This document shows, in pieces, positions 55,501 to 62,940 of a stretch of DNA of 64,000 nt. The DNA is from an uncultured Leptolyngbyaceae cyanobacterium (GTDB lineage: Bacteria > Cyanobacteriota > Cyanobacteriia > Leptolyngbyales > Leptolyngbyaceae): assembly GCA_938023035.1 (NCBI GenBank), contig CALIDI010000047.1:27393-91392 (forward strand), given 5' to 3'. The notes below the pieces were generated by a model. The model was not told the origin of the DNA. It saw only the letters and a program-made list of their open reading frames with translations, and did no database searches. The translations under genes and the position numbers were made by a program. How positions within the stretch are numbered: the stretch's first letter is position 1; every line of letters starts with the position of its first letter.

Positions 55501-55602
55501 TAGGGCGATCGCCTGCTGCACCCATGCGGCTAAGGAGCGATACTGTGCCGTATCGGGTGCACTCGATAAAGAAGAAACCGATTTTGAGGGGGAATGTGCC
55601 AT
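52501..55602 (-). CDS. Giant DUF1574-family membrane protein with SGNH-like C-terminal domain
   Basis: A 1033-residue protein. The first 500 residues form repeated alpha/beta modules without known motifs (e.g. LYLLIETAETSSEVIERAVQ, LHIMIDAPVCPSQSQVTQAL). One membrane segment follows (about 563-583; FLWVAAGILLVVQADWLAG). The C-terminal, presumably periplasmic, part resembles an SGNH/AlgJ-like domain: DVLIVGSSRALRGIDPAAL carries the Ser, LIIWADGARAFNSG lies between, and SDPSHLNRYGGYAV carries the DxxH. This suggests acylation or esterase activity on an extracellular polysaccharide. The ATG at 55602 is preferred. It is the next gene in the same direction after the GH5-CBM2 gene. Confidence 0.8.
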   Translation of the reverse strand: MAHSPSKSVSSLSSAPDTAQYRSLAAWVQQAIALPQATVSSCLRGNSLYLLIETAETSSEVIERAVQHLYQALTQTSIPELAAAQTAPIHRLVLYSRLAGQTKPTWVKTLDLSAGGAGLEIRQAETVRNAPNPAALDLKVLAQAGQTQAISRYLSQSLSPFNIAVRTRIVALPREPLKRLLVACEATYRPDPERWAEPIARKLRELGLKDFGDAVVLAQVQGEAQPEWWLRVDLTPPTTLLREWARWGDVQAITQLLNLILQTGAPRVSGLLKEATLHLTCYGDAPSAPDKFTAIAAIAPLLTSLAPQGIHGVTIYGVPGSSSDPLAAKATPEIPTWVHWLALPGANQPERSVPPLDLAQKGDLAALTFLLTRLLNPDLDACLATGGIRVQVRQKEDLLHIMIDAPVCPSQSQVTQALARCIKPMKIEGVAGIRVYGRRAGQQRPLWRDGRDFDSRQRRVPEAVPEFAASAAYVSELLEPAGALVYQGDAEIDPSTEDATTNAKWCALSAMFAGFVPGLQRSLLRTQLFTLATASNVAPATDLSQARQAPITFLWVAAGILLVVQADWLAGRWLQTERAIAPVTTAVAEPVASPNPQPLPDFTPGKKSAADATAFDNAGFTQQPLPDNLRGASSSPGQLLASPLQPKARVTTDHPSFNSRQLDERFAIYRQYVQQHGTPDVLIVGSSRALRGIDPAALQTALAQPGQPPLKIFNFGINGATAQVVDLLVRQMLPPDSLPRLIIWADGARAFNSGRQDVTFNGIVASQGFQAFLMGNSPFPGDSISRNNHPEVAATAASPKPLPGGEAYQRVNQQLNALLGQLSVVYPQRDRFKTQLRAEIATRLPATRPLAHDSATALSDLSNSTSPAAAADTTMPVLADGIGNSDYQGFLPLAIRFNPGTYYQKYSRVAGDYDSDYQNFRLEGVQAEALTNLALFAQNRQVALIFVNLPLTQDYLDSTRRRYEEQFQAQMQQWAQQFRFVYRDLSQSFLTQTDYFSDPSHLNRYGGYAVSQRLAQDALIPWGQLRQPRKPFP

Positions 55603-55890
55603 ATAACCTAGCGGCAATTGATTTCTACCAGCCCTTGGGGTGATGCCTAATCGCAACTATCATATACAACGGTTAGAGCAGCCAGGCGGTACAGCACGAA
55701 AACAGGCTTGTACCAGAGCAGGCCTCCGCCACAGTCGCGTCCAGCGACTGTCTTAACCGACTTGGCCAACGTGATATTTGCCCCATAGAAATAGCACAGC
55801 TTGAACCAAGTGGCACACTTATTTCCTCAGAAGTGGTCATTGCGCCCAAATGTTCAAGGTCTATCCTCCTTCAGAAAGCCTCTAGTTCCT

Positions 55891-57531
55891 TTACAATAGC
55901 TCGACTTGCCGAGGTTGATAGTCTGTCCCCCGTTTGTCCGCACAAAAACCTAGGTTAACGGTTTGCTGGGGATAAATCGTTTGAGCCCAGGAGGGGAGAG
56001 TCACCACATAACGAGTGCCCTGGCGGCTGAAATCACCATTCCAACTGTGCCGAATCTGGGCTTGCCCCATGGTAAAAGCAACCCGCCACTGCCCTCGCTG
56101 AATTTGGGGGGTAAGGTTTTGTAGCACTATTTCAGTACAAAACCCTGTTTGCCAATCAGATTGGATGCGGCTGCTCAGGGCTAACCGCTTGTCAGCTCTG
56201 GGAGATGGGGGCGGGACGGGTGTGCGACTGGGGCGGGACGGCGGCGGCGCGGGCGGACGGGTAGAGGGTGGCGCAACCGAAGATGGAGGCGCGATCGCCA
56301 CGGGGTTTTGCACTGCCATCGTGGCAACGGGTAGAAGCGTATTCAATAAGGCTTGCTTCTTGGTTTCGAGACTGCGCCAGTCATCCTGAAGGATGCCCCC
56401 CGTATCATCACTGTTAGGATTCCAACTCCAGTAGGCAAAGCTAAGCTTTTTCTCTTGAATGAAGCGCACAAATTGCCGTTGCCAGATTCCTTCCTTGGAG
56501 ACCGCATCCACTTGGCGCCCCCCAAACTCACCAATCAAAATCGGGGCAATTTTTTCGCGGGCAATATAATGAAACCCAATTTCCCAGCGATCGCGCAAAT
56601 TTTTGGGAAAAGCTGGCACATTAAACCAGGGTTGGTTAGTGACCCCAGCCCCATACTCATGGGGAGAGTAAACTAACTTATTTTTACGGGTCAAGCGTAC
56701 TGGGAACCGCCGTACCCCTTCCAGATTGCCGCCCCACCAATGCTGCAACTGTTGTCCCGGCACGTTTTTTTCAACACCCTCGACCACAATCAGCCATTGC
56801 GGGTTGATTTGGAGAATGGCATTGCCTGCCCGTTCCGCTGCCAGTCGCCAGTCAGTAGCCAGATCATTCGTGCCCCAACTGGCGCGGCCATGGGGTTCGT
56901 TCTTTAAATCTGCCCCAATTACATTGGGTTGATTCTTATAGCGTTCGGCCAACAATTTCCATGTATTTATCCAATCGGCTTCTGTAAAACCATCGCCGTA
57001 CCATAGCTCAGGGATGCGCTGGTTGTTAAGGCGATGACTATCCAACAAAATCATCAGCCCTTGGCGCTGGGCTTCCTGAATCACGAGATCCATGACTTCG
57101 AGGGGCGTTTTCCCTTCTAGATCTCGGTTGCTACCGATACTAAAGTCTACACCGCTAATCGTGGTAGAGCGCAGACTTTGCACAGCATAGGGCAGGCGAA
57201 TCACGTTATAGCCCAGGCTCTTGATCTGCGCCAGCATCTCCTTATAGTCGCGCTTCCATAAACCATGGGGGACGTGGAGTTCTGTCTCAATGCCAAACCA
57301 GTTTACGCCTCGCAGAAGCACTGATTGCCCCCTAGCATCGATGATGTCGGCTCCCCGGGTCGAGAGGGGCGGTTGCACCCCTCCCGTAGGATTAGCAACC
57401 ACAAAGGAATGGGCCATCAAACTCAGCCCCAAGCCCAGTAGGGCCAGGCAGAGCCAACGGCCGGTAGAGAAAACCAACCAGCGGGCGATCGCCGCCAAAA
57501 ACTGAAGCGAAATAAAAACTTGGGCATGCAT
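55891..57531 (-). CDS. Secreted GH5 endoglucanase-type enzyme with CBM2
   Basis: A 546-residue exported glycoside hydrolase. An N-terminal hydrophobic segment (LCLALLGLGLSLMAHSFV) is followed by a GH5 TIM barrel with acid/base Glu in DLKNEPHG (E212) and nucleophile Glu in ILIGEFGG (E335), then a Pro/Ser linker (about 415-452, rich in PPPS) and a C-terminal CBM2-like domain (SDWQTGFCTEIVLQN to NLGFCADKRG, with the domain's Cys pair and conserved Trp). Such enzymes cut beta-1,4-glucans. In this host it may remodel its own cellulose or sheath. It lies beside the DUF1574 gene on the same strand. Confidence 0.9.
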   Translation of the reverse strand: MHAQVFISLQFLAAIARWLVFSTGRWLCLALLGLGLSLMAHSFVVANPTGGVQPPLSTRGADIIDARGQSVLLRGVNWFGIETELHVPHGLWKRDYKEMLAQIKSLGYNVIRLPYAVQSLRSTTISGVDFSIGSNRDLEGKTPLEVMDLVIQEAQRQGLMILLDSHRLNNQRIPELWYGDGFTEADWINTWKLLAERYKNQPNVIGADLKNEPHGRASWGTNDLATDWRLAAERAGNAILQINPQWLIVVEGVEKNVPGQQLQHWWGGNLEGVRRFPVRLTRKNKLVYSPHEYGAGVTNQPWFNVPAFPKNLRDRWEIGFHYIAREKIAPILIGEFGGRQVDAVSKEGIWQRQFVRFIQEKKLSFAYWSWNPNSDDTGGILQDDWRSLETKKQALLNTLLPVATMAVQNPVAIAPPSSVAPPSTRPPAPPPSRPSRTPVPPPSPRADKRLALSSRIQSDWQTGFCTEIVLQNLTPQIQRGQWRVAFTMGQAQIRHSWNGDFSRQGTRYVVTLPSWAQTIYPQQTVNLGFCADKRGTDYQPRQVELL

Positions 57532-57716
57532 GGCAGTAGGAGGAAAATCAGGACAAATCGCAAATTCTGCTGTTAAAGACGCATGAATGCCGTTAGAAGA
57601 AGACGACGACTAAAAACTTTGCTGAGTCTTTACACTTTTCAAGCGCGCATATGCCAAATTTCATACCTCTCAATACAGGCTGCGGTCGGGTGACTCAGCA
57701 GTAAATCGATGAAGTT

Positions 57717-58535
57717 ATGGAAAAGTTTAATCAGACGATCGCAACCGTGCAGGATCTGTTGACAAAGTTTGGGCTAAACCTAGTGGCAGCGATTGCGATT
57801 CTCGTGATTGGGGTCTGGGTTGCCTAGCTGGTGAAACGACTGCTAAAGCGTCTGATGAAACGCCAGAGCATTGACCCAACGCTACTATCGTTTGTCTCCA
57901 ACTTGGCCTACTGGACGTTCCTTGCCTTCGTGGCGATCGCCGTCCTCAATCAGCTAGGTGTGCAAACCGCCTCGTTTATTGCCGTTTTAGGGGCGGCAGG
58001 TTTAGCGGTGGGCCTAGCTTTACAAGGTTCGCTAGAAAATTTTGTCGCTGGGGTATTGATGATTATTTTCCGCCTTTTTTGTGTGGGCGATTTTATTGAA
58101 GGGGCAGGGGTCTCTGGCACGGTGGAAGAGATTCAACTATTTACAACGACGTTACGCACGCTGGATAACCGCCTGGCAATCGTCCCCAATGCCAAACTGG
58201 GGCGCGATACCATTATCAACTACACCGCCAAGGCAACCCGCCAGATTGATTTGATTATTGGCGTGAGTTACAAGACAGACCTGAGCCAGGCAAAGCAGGC
58301 ACTTTACGCAGAATTAGCAAAAGATGACCGCATTCTCAAAGACCCTGTGCCCTTTGTCGGCGTGTTTGAGTTGGGCGACAGCAGTGTCGATCTAGCCGTG
58401 CGCCCCTGGGTCGCATCAGCAGATTACTGGAACGTTTATTTTGACCTGCATGAGGCGATTAAAAACCGCCTGGATGCAGAGGGTATCGTGATTCCTTACC
58501 CACAGCGGGAGATCCATCTCTATCAGCGCAATTAA
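57717..58535 (+). pseudogene. mscS: Small-conductance mechanosensitive channel with in-frame amber codon
   Basis: The reading frame from ATG 57717 encodes an MscS-type channel of about 272 residues: TM1 (LNLVAAIAILVIGVWVA), TM2, the pore helix (AVLGAAGLAVGLALQGSLEN) and the beta and C-terminal domains. Codon 37 is TAG (57825-57827), where homologs usually have Lys or Arg just after TM1. A single A-to-T change from AAG would explain it. Translation could restart at GTG 57831, giving 234 residues without TM1, but no ribosome site precedes it. Genuine nonsense allele, readthrough or sequence error are all possible. Confidence 0.8.
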
Positions 58536-58549
58536 GTGCCATCAAGAGT

Positions 58550-58870
58550 TCAGAAGGGGAGAGACGGCTGCCAACGGTATTGAGCCAAGTCAATTTGGCC
58601 ATTGGCGGTAAAGATAACACCTTCGGCCTCCAAGAGCGATCGCTGCAAATGGTCTGAACCATAACGCACCGGCGATTCAGACACCTGCCCTCTGGCGTTA
58701 ATGACTCGATGCCAGGGAATATCTGAGTCGGGAGCGACCCGATAGAGGGCATAGCCAACAAGCCGTGCCTTGCCGTACAGACCGGCCAAGTCAGCCACTT
58801 GCCCGTAAGTCGCAACCCGCCCCGGTGGAATTTGCCGCACAATCGCATAGATGGCGGTATAGGTAGACAC
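58550..58870 (-). CDS. Alkyltransferase-like protein (ATL, MGMT family)
   Basis: A 106-residue protein homologous to the C-terminal DNA-binding domain of O6-methylguanine-DNA methyltransferase. The active-site motif reads PWHRVI instead of PCHRVI, so the acceptor Cys is Trp, the defining feature of ATL proteins. ATLs bind O6-alkylguanine and flag it for nucleotide excision repair rather than repairing it. GRVATYGQVADLAG, the DNA-recognition helix, is intact. It starts 22 bp downstream of the outer-membrane-type gene on the same strand; convergent with mscS. Confidence 0.9.
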   Translation of the reverse strand: MSTYTAIYAIVRQIPPGRVATYGQVADLAGLYGKARLVGYALYRVAPDSDIPWHRVINARGQVSESPVRYGSDHLQRSLLEAEGVIFTANGQIDLAQYRWQPSLPF

Positions 58871-58892
58871 AGGCGGTTAGAAACGCAGATGG

Positions 58893-59450
58893 TTAGAAAC
58901 GCACACCCAGCCCACCCTGAACGGACACTGCCGCATTGCCACCACTACGATAAGCATCAAAGGCGACAATGGCATTCCCAAACAGGACAAAACCACTATT
59001 GGGCAAGGCGTAATCAATACCCGGCTGAATGGCAAAGCTGGTTTTGTTGCCCACAGGCGTTAGCCCACTGCCAGGAACAATGGCGGCCCCCGCGCCGACA
59101 TAAACATCAGCCTGCCAGCTTAGGGGCACGTCATAGGAAATGGTTGGCACAATGGCAGTACCCTCACTTCCTACCAACACCTGGGTTCGTATTGACAAGG
59201 GTGCTCGCAATAATTTGTAGCGAACTGCGATATTCGCAGTGGTTTGGCTGTCTTCACCAATGCCCCCACTGGTTAAGCCAAAAGCCGGGCCAACCCCAAC
59301 ATAACTGCCATAGGCTGCCTGGGCTGTTGCAGAGGACATCGTCGCAAGGAGTAACCCACTAGCGATCGCCACACCTCCAGTGGCCACCAGCCCCACCCGA
59401 CACAGACCTCCAATCATTTTGTTGAGCATAAAACTGTTGGAACGCTGCAT
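58893..59450 (-). CDS. Outer-membrane-type beta-barrel protein
   Basis: A 185-residue exported protein. The signal peptide spans about residues 15-44 (GLVATGGVAIASGLLLAT, cleavage near SATAQA). The mature part alternates short amphipathic strands (AAYGSYVGVGPAFGL, TANIAVRYKLL, YVGAGAAIVPGSG) and ends in Phe (GGLGVRF), the usual C-terminal signature for outer-membrane assembly. An 8-stranded OmpA/OmpX-like barrel is likely. Function unknown. Probably cotranscribed with the ATL gene 22 bp downstream, although the two roles look unrelated. Confidence 0.7.
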   Translation of the reverse strand: MQRSNSFMLNKMIGGLCRVGLVATGGVAIASGLLLATMSSATAQAAYGSYVGVGPAFGLTSGGIGEDSQTTANIAVRYKLLRAPLSIRTQVLVGSEGTAIVPTISYDVPLSWQADVYVGAGAAIVPGSGLTPVGNKTSFAIQPGIDYALPNSGFVLFGNAIVAFDAYRSGGNAAVSVQGGLGVRF

Positions 59451-59871
59451 TAATCTTCTCCTTGCGTCTATGTCGTTAATACTGCTCCATCCTTTAAATT
59501 AGCCGAATTTCTATCAATTGAAGATTTTTTATAAAAATGGATGAAATAGAAACGATACCTTACCCAAGTTTAGAACGGTCGGTTTGCCTTCAAGAAAACG
59601 ATAGGTTTTATCTGGATTTGCCCCGCTTTCTTGACTGTTCAGTTTGCAGATAGTGGAAATGTTGTTTTATTGCTTTTGTTCCCAATAAAATCTCAGTTGG
59701 TTTCAGGAATCAGAATCGGTCAAGTTGTTGAGTTTAACAGAGAAAAGATAACCAAAGAGGCTGACACTTTAGTAACAGGAACATCCTCCCTAAGGAAGGT
59801 TCTTTACCCACGTAATATTGGAATTGTCAGGTCTCATATCAAGTTTCAATGGTGAAGAGGAGAAAATAGCC
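59451..59871. other. Intergenic region between divergent exported-protein genes
   Basis: A+T-rich near 59500-59545 (ATTGAAGATTTTTTATAAAAAT), which probably includes promoter sequence. A 74-codon frame at 59631-59855 is hydrophobic in part but has no recognisable features. No gene called. Confidence 0.35.
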
Positions 59872-60291
59872 ATGCGTGTTCCCAAATTTTGGATCAGTTG
59901 TTCTACATTGGTGGCGATCGCCATCAGCAGTGAAGGTATTGCTGTGGGTCAAGTTATCCCAATTAATGCGACTTCTCCCAAAATCGAACTGAATGGCACC
60001 TCTGGCGGCGCTAAAAAGGATGCGAGTTGTGCTGGGTTTATTGCCGAAACCCCCAATCACACAATTCAGGTAGCAGACGACGTGAATCTAACATTCACGC
60101 TAAAATCTGCTGGGCAACCCGCGCTACTGATTCGTAGCAATAGTGGCAACGATTTTTGTGTGGCTGCTGATAGTTTCTCTGAGGGAGAAGTCAAAGTACC
60201 AGGGCGCTGGCGTAAGGGAGCCTATCAGATCTATGTGGGCGATCGCGCCAATGGCCGACATTCCTACACCCTAGCCATTACCCGCAATTAA
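59872..60291 (+). CDS. Exported PPC-like beta-domain protein
   Basis: A 139-residue protein with a signal peptide (ISCSTLVAIAISSEGIAVGQ region) and a mature beta-sandwich-like domain. HTIQVADDVNLTFTLKSAG, PALLIRSNSGNDFCVAADS and GAYQIYVGDRANGRHSYTLA resemble bacterial pre-peptidase C-terminal (PPC) domains, like the tail of the 39.9-kb kinase. The ATG at 59872 is preceded by GAGGAG 9 bases upstream. It stands alone and is followed by a family-D hairpin. Function unknown; perhaps a periplasmic binding module. Confidence 0.7.
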   Translation: MRVPKFWISCSTLVAIAISSEGIAVGQVIPINATSPKIELNGTSGGAKKDASCAGFIAETPNHTIQVADDVNLTFTLKSAGQPALLIRSNSGNDFCVAADSFSEGEVKVPGRWRKGAYQIYVGDRANGRHSYTLAITRN

Positions 60292-60423
60292 GGAAGCAGG
60301 GGCTTATCGCGGTCACCCAGCTTCTGACGACGACAGCGAGCCAAAAGGCCAACCCAACATTAGCAGTTGATCACCTAGCCCTATCCTGAGCGTTTTGACC
60401 AGCACCCTATCACCAGCAACCTC

Positions 60424-60500
60424 ACCACAGAGATCACAAAGAGATCCCTCTGTACAGAGATCACAAAGAGATCCCTCTGTATTCTCCGTGCCTCTGTGGT
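60424..60500. repeat. Family-D inverted repeat with internal 27-bp duplication
   Basis: It begins ACCACAG and ends CTCTGTGGT. Inside, the 27-bp unit starting ACAGAGATCACAAAGAGATC occurs twice in tandem (60427-60453 and 60454-60480); each unit itself can fold (ACAGAG.../...CTCTGT). It lies between convergent genes at 60291 and 60546, so it may terminate both. Confidence 0.7.
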
Positions 60501-60545
60501 AGCCCCCTTCAGGCTTACCGGTCTGGCTGCTGCTTCACAGCGCTA

Positions 60546-61598
60546 CTATTCTTCCTCAGCATCCGGTTGCATCTGTACGCGCACCATCCGTCCGTTACTA
60601 TCGAGGGGCGTTTCTAATAAATCCCCAGTCAGGTTGTTCAGGCAAGAAAGCAACGTCCGCAGGTGGGGGGTGCTGGCTCCACTATCGAGGTAAAGCCTTT
60701 CCGAAAGACTATTGAGGCGTTTCCACGTCAGGTAAAGCTTCACCAAATGTTGCTCTAATTGGGAGGCGTGGTTGACTAGATCCGCAGTGGTGCTGAGGCA
60801 ACCGATTCGCAGCGCTTCTTCCAAAGCACGTTCCAGGTCGAGGGCTTCATTTTCAAAGGCTTGTACCCGGCTGGCAGCCTCCAGGTATTTGGCCAGGTAG
60901 CGCGCTTCAGCGGTAGCTTGCTTCACCGTTTCAACATCCGAATTTTCCGCCAGCGCTTCTCGAATCGGTTCCTGGTGTATCTCTGGCAGCTTTTGCATTT
61001 CCTTCACCAAGGGAGCCAGGTACCGCACAGGCAGGCTATGGTTGGCGGCCTTTTCCTTGGTCGCGGCTGGAATCAAGTCAGAGGTCATGGCAGTCCATTC
61101 GTCGGAGAGTTGTCGCACTTCTCGGCGGGTAATGCGATCGCCCCGTTTGACTGCATCACTGACAATTTGTTGCACTTCCGGATCGGCCTTTGCTGTCTCC
61201 ACAAAGGCGCGTTTGCTAAAGTGATTGACTTCCTCTGGTTCTAGATAGCCACCCTCCACTAGGGTGTCGGCACTATCGGCCAACTCAATCAGCGCATAAG
61301 CCTGGCTTTTACTGATATCTCGATCTTTCAGCCAATTGAGAAACCCAGTTCCGCGCCCATCTCCATAATGCTTCTCGCGATCGCGGACTGTCCGCAAAAT
61401 TCGTCCGCGCCAAATATCCGTTTGCAAATCAAAGCGATCGCAGACCTGCCAGGCCTGCTCAATCTGCTGTTGAAACTCCGGCTCTGGGAGTTGGGCATCC
61501 TCTGGGTCGGGCAACTCAAAATTCAACTCCGTGACGATATCGGTAGTGATTCCGGCTCGCCGTATCGGCACCACCTTTGGCGAATCTGTCGCTTGCAC
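60546..61598 (-). CDS. Putative DNA-binding/partition-associated helical protein
   Basis: A 350-residue soluble helical protein. The N-terminal third (RGRILRTVRDREKHYGDGRG, then FLNWLKDRDISKSQAYALIE) resembles the DUF3102/KfrA-like region that includes an HTH-like motif and often accompanies ParB-type proteins. The rest is long amphipathic helices (ALDLERALEEALRIG). I know no exact family. It precedes ndhO, and the parAB-like pair lies 635 bp further along on the same strand, so a link to partitioning is inferred from position and composition only. Confidence 0.6.
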   Translation of the reverse strand: MQATDSPKVVPIRRAGITTDIVTELNFELPDPEDAQLPEPEFQQQIEQAWQVCDRFDLQTDIWRGRILRTVRDREKHYGDGRGTGFLNWLKDRDISKSQAYALIELADSADTLVEGGYLEPEEVNHFSKRAFVETAKADPEVQQIVSDAVKRGDRITRREVRQLSDEWTAMTSDLIPAATKEKAANHSLPVRYLAPLVKEMQKLPEIHQEPIREALAENSDVETVKQATAEARYLAKYLEAASRVQAFENEALDLERALEEALRIGCLSTTADLVNHASQLEQHLVKLYLTWKRLNSLSERLYLDSGASTPHLRTLLSCLNNLTGDLLETPLDSNGRMVRVQMQPDAEEE

Positions 61599-61839
61599 AA
61601 TAACCCTCCCTTAACAGCACAGGTCGATTATTATTGCACGCTCCCCTCGGTTTTGAGTGAAGACTGAATGCAAATTTCCACCATCGGTGGTGTATAAAAA
61701 CCAGTTTATAGCACTGCATCTAGTGTATTCTCGACCTTACCCAAAGCTCTAGCCCACTCCTGGGTAAAAAAACTGCTTGGCGTGATTCCCCCTGCCCCCT
61801 AAAATGCTGGGGTAAGGTTAAGCAAAGATATTAAGAACT

Positions 61840-62055
61840 ATGGCTGTTAAACGAGGCGACTTTGTGAAAGCCGTTAAAGAAAAGCTAGAAAATAGCCTAG
61901 AAGCCAAAGCTAGCGATCCGCGTCTTCCCAGCTACCTGTTTGAAACTCCCGGTGAAGTGGTGGAACTCTCTGGCGACTATGCCCTAGTAAAGTTTGGCAT
62001 TACCCCAACCCCTAACATCTGGTTGCGGGTTGACCAACTAGAACCCTTTCGCTAA
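61840..62055 (+). CDS. ndhO: NAD(P)H-quinone oxidoreductase subunit O
   Basis: A 71-residue subunit of the cyanobacterial NDH-1 complex, which drives cyclic electron flow and respiration at thylakoid membranes. The sequence [20 protein letters not shown], then [17 protein letters not shown], then [12 protein letters not shown] is the complete NdhO signature and length. Homologs bind on the cytoplasmic side of the hydrophilic arm. It sits on the opposite strand between two minus-strand genes and is followed by a family-D hairpin. The ATG at 61840 has a weak upstream ribosome site. Confidence 0.95.
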   Translation: MAVKRGDFVKAVKEKLENSLEAKASDPRLPSYLFETPGEVVELSGDYALVKFGITPTPNIWLRVDQLEPFR

Positions 62056-62084
62056 GAAATGGGGATTTTATCACCTAAAACCTG

Positions 62085-62142
62085 ACCACAGAGGCCCAGA
62101 AAACACAGCACCAGCGCTCGGTGCCCTCGGTGTCTTTGTGGT
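62085..62142. repeat. Family-D inverted repeat, copy 3
   Basis: ACCACAGAGGCCCAGA at the left and TGTCTTTGTGGT at the right make an imperfect hairpin with a 6-bp perfect base. It lies 30 bp after the ndhO stop and before the convergent parB-like gene. Confidence 0.6.
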
Positions 62143-62232
62143 AGAGCGCTCAGATATTCAGTTTATTGAGTTTATGCGGTGATTGGTCAATGGGCTTGAG
62201 GCTGTACCAGAGACCTGCCCTCTCAGCGCCTG

Positions 62233-62940
62233 TTAAACCCGATGATTCCAGGCGTCTAGAATAGCCAACATGCGCGGCAATCCCAGTCCGTTAGTCCGCT
62301 TGACGATATCAGTGAACGAGGTAAACTTCTCCTCTGCCCGTGCCATTTCGATTGCGGTAATAAGTTTTGTGGCGTTTTTGCCTGTAATGCCTGCGCTCTT
62401 TAACTTTTGTAGCAACTCCACCGAAGAGGCAGAATTGAATATCTCCAAGGCTTCCACTTTTGGGGGTATCTGCTTTTGAAGCGTCTGAATTTGTTGCTCC
62501 AAGCGCTGCACATCCTGCTTTTGGCTCTGCTTGATTTCTTGCAGAGCACTCTCCAACCGAGATTCTAGGTTGGAGAGACGTTGATCAATGCCATCGGTAG
62601 GGGGCCTTTGGGGTGAACGGTCATGAGGCTCGGGATAAAGCACAGAAAATTGCTGAATCGCCGCCTGGGCTGACTTCTCAGCAACAACGAAAGCATTGAC
62701 GGTTTCTGCCTGACGTGGATTGATTTCTCGTGCTTTAACGGCGGCGTAATATTGGCGATCGCCGGCCAACACATCATAGGACTCTGCCCCCGTTTGCTTG
62801 AGCAACAAGGGTATCAGCAACCCCCCTGCATCTAAAATGCTTCGCGCCAGCATTTCGAGTTCATCTTCTGAAAATTGGGAACGCGGCACTTTTGAGGAAA
62901 TGCTTTTGACATCGACTAAATAATATTCACTCATGCTCAA
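62233..62940 (-). CDS. ParB-like protein with coiled coil and helix-hairpin-helix-like C-terminus
   Basis: A 235-residue protein. The N-terminal 90 residues resemble the ParB/Srx nuclease-like fold (YYLVDVKSISSKVPRSQFSE, LLLKQTGAESYDVLAGDRQY). A coiled coil follows at about 110-155 (LSNLESRLESALQEIKQSQK, then VQRLEQQIQTLQKQ). The last 65 residues (FNSASSVELLQKLKSAGITG, then FTSFTDIVKRTNGLGLPRML) look like paired helix-hairpin-helix motifs. Canonical ParB HTH and dimerisation domains are absent. Its start overlaps the end of the parA gene by 4 bp, so the two are translationally coupled. Confidence 0.75.
   Translation of the reverse strand: MSMSEYYLVDVKSISSKVPRSQFSEDELEMLARSILDAGGLLIPLLLKQTGAESYDVLAGDRQYYAAVKAREINPRQAETVNAFVVAEKSAQAAIQQFSVLYPEPHDRSPQRPPTDGIDQRLSNLESRLESALQEIKQSQKQDVQRLEQQIQTLQKQIPPKVEALEIFNSASSVELLQKLKSAGITGKNATKLITAIEMARAEEKFTSFTDIVKRTNGLGLPRMLAILDAWNHRV

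Noticed and set aside
59631..59855. 74-codon frame upstream of the PPC-like gene
   Set aside because: No ribosome site or homology signal. It ends where the downstream gene's leader begins.
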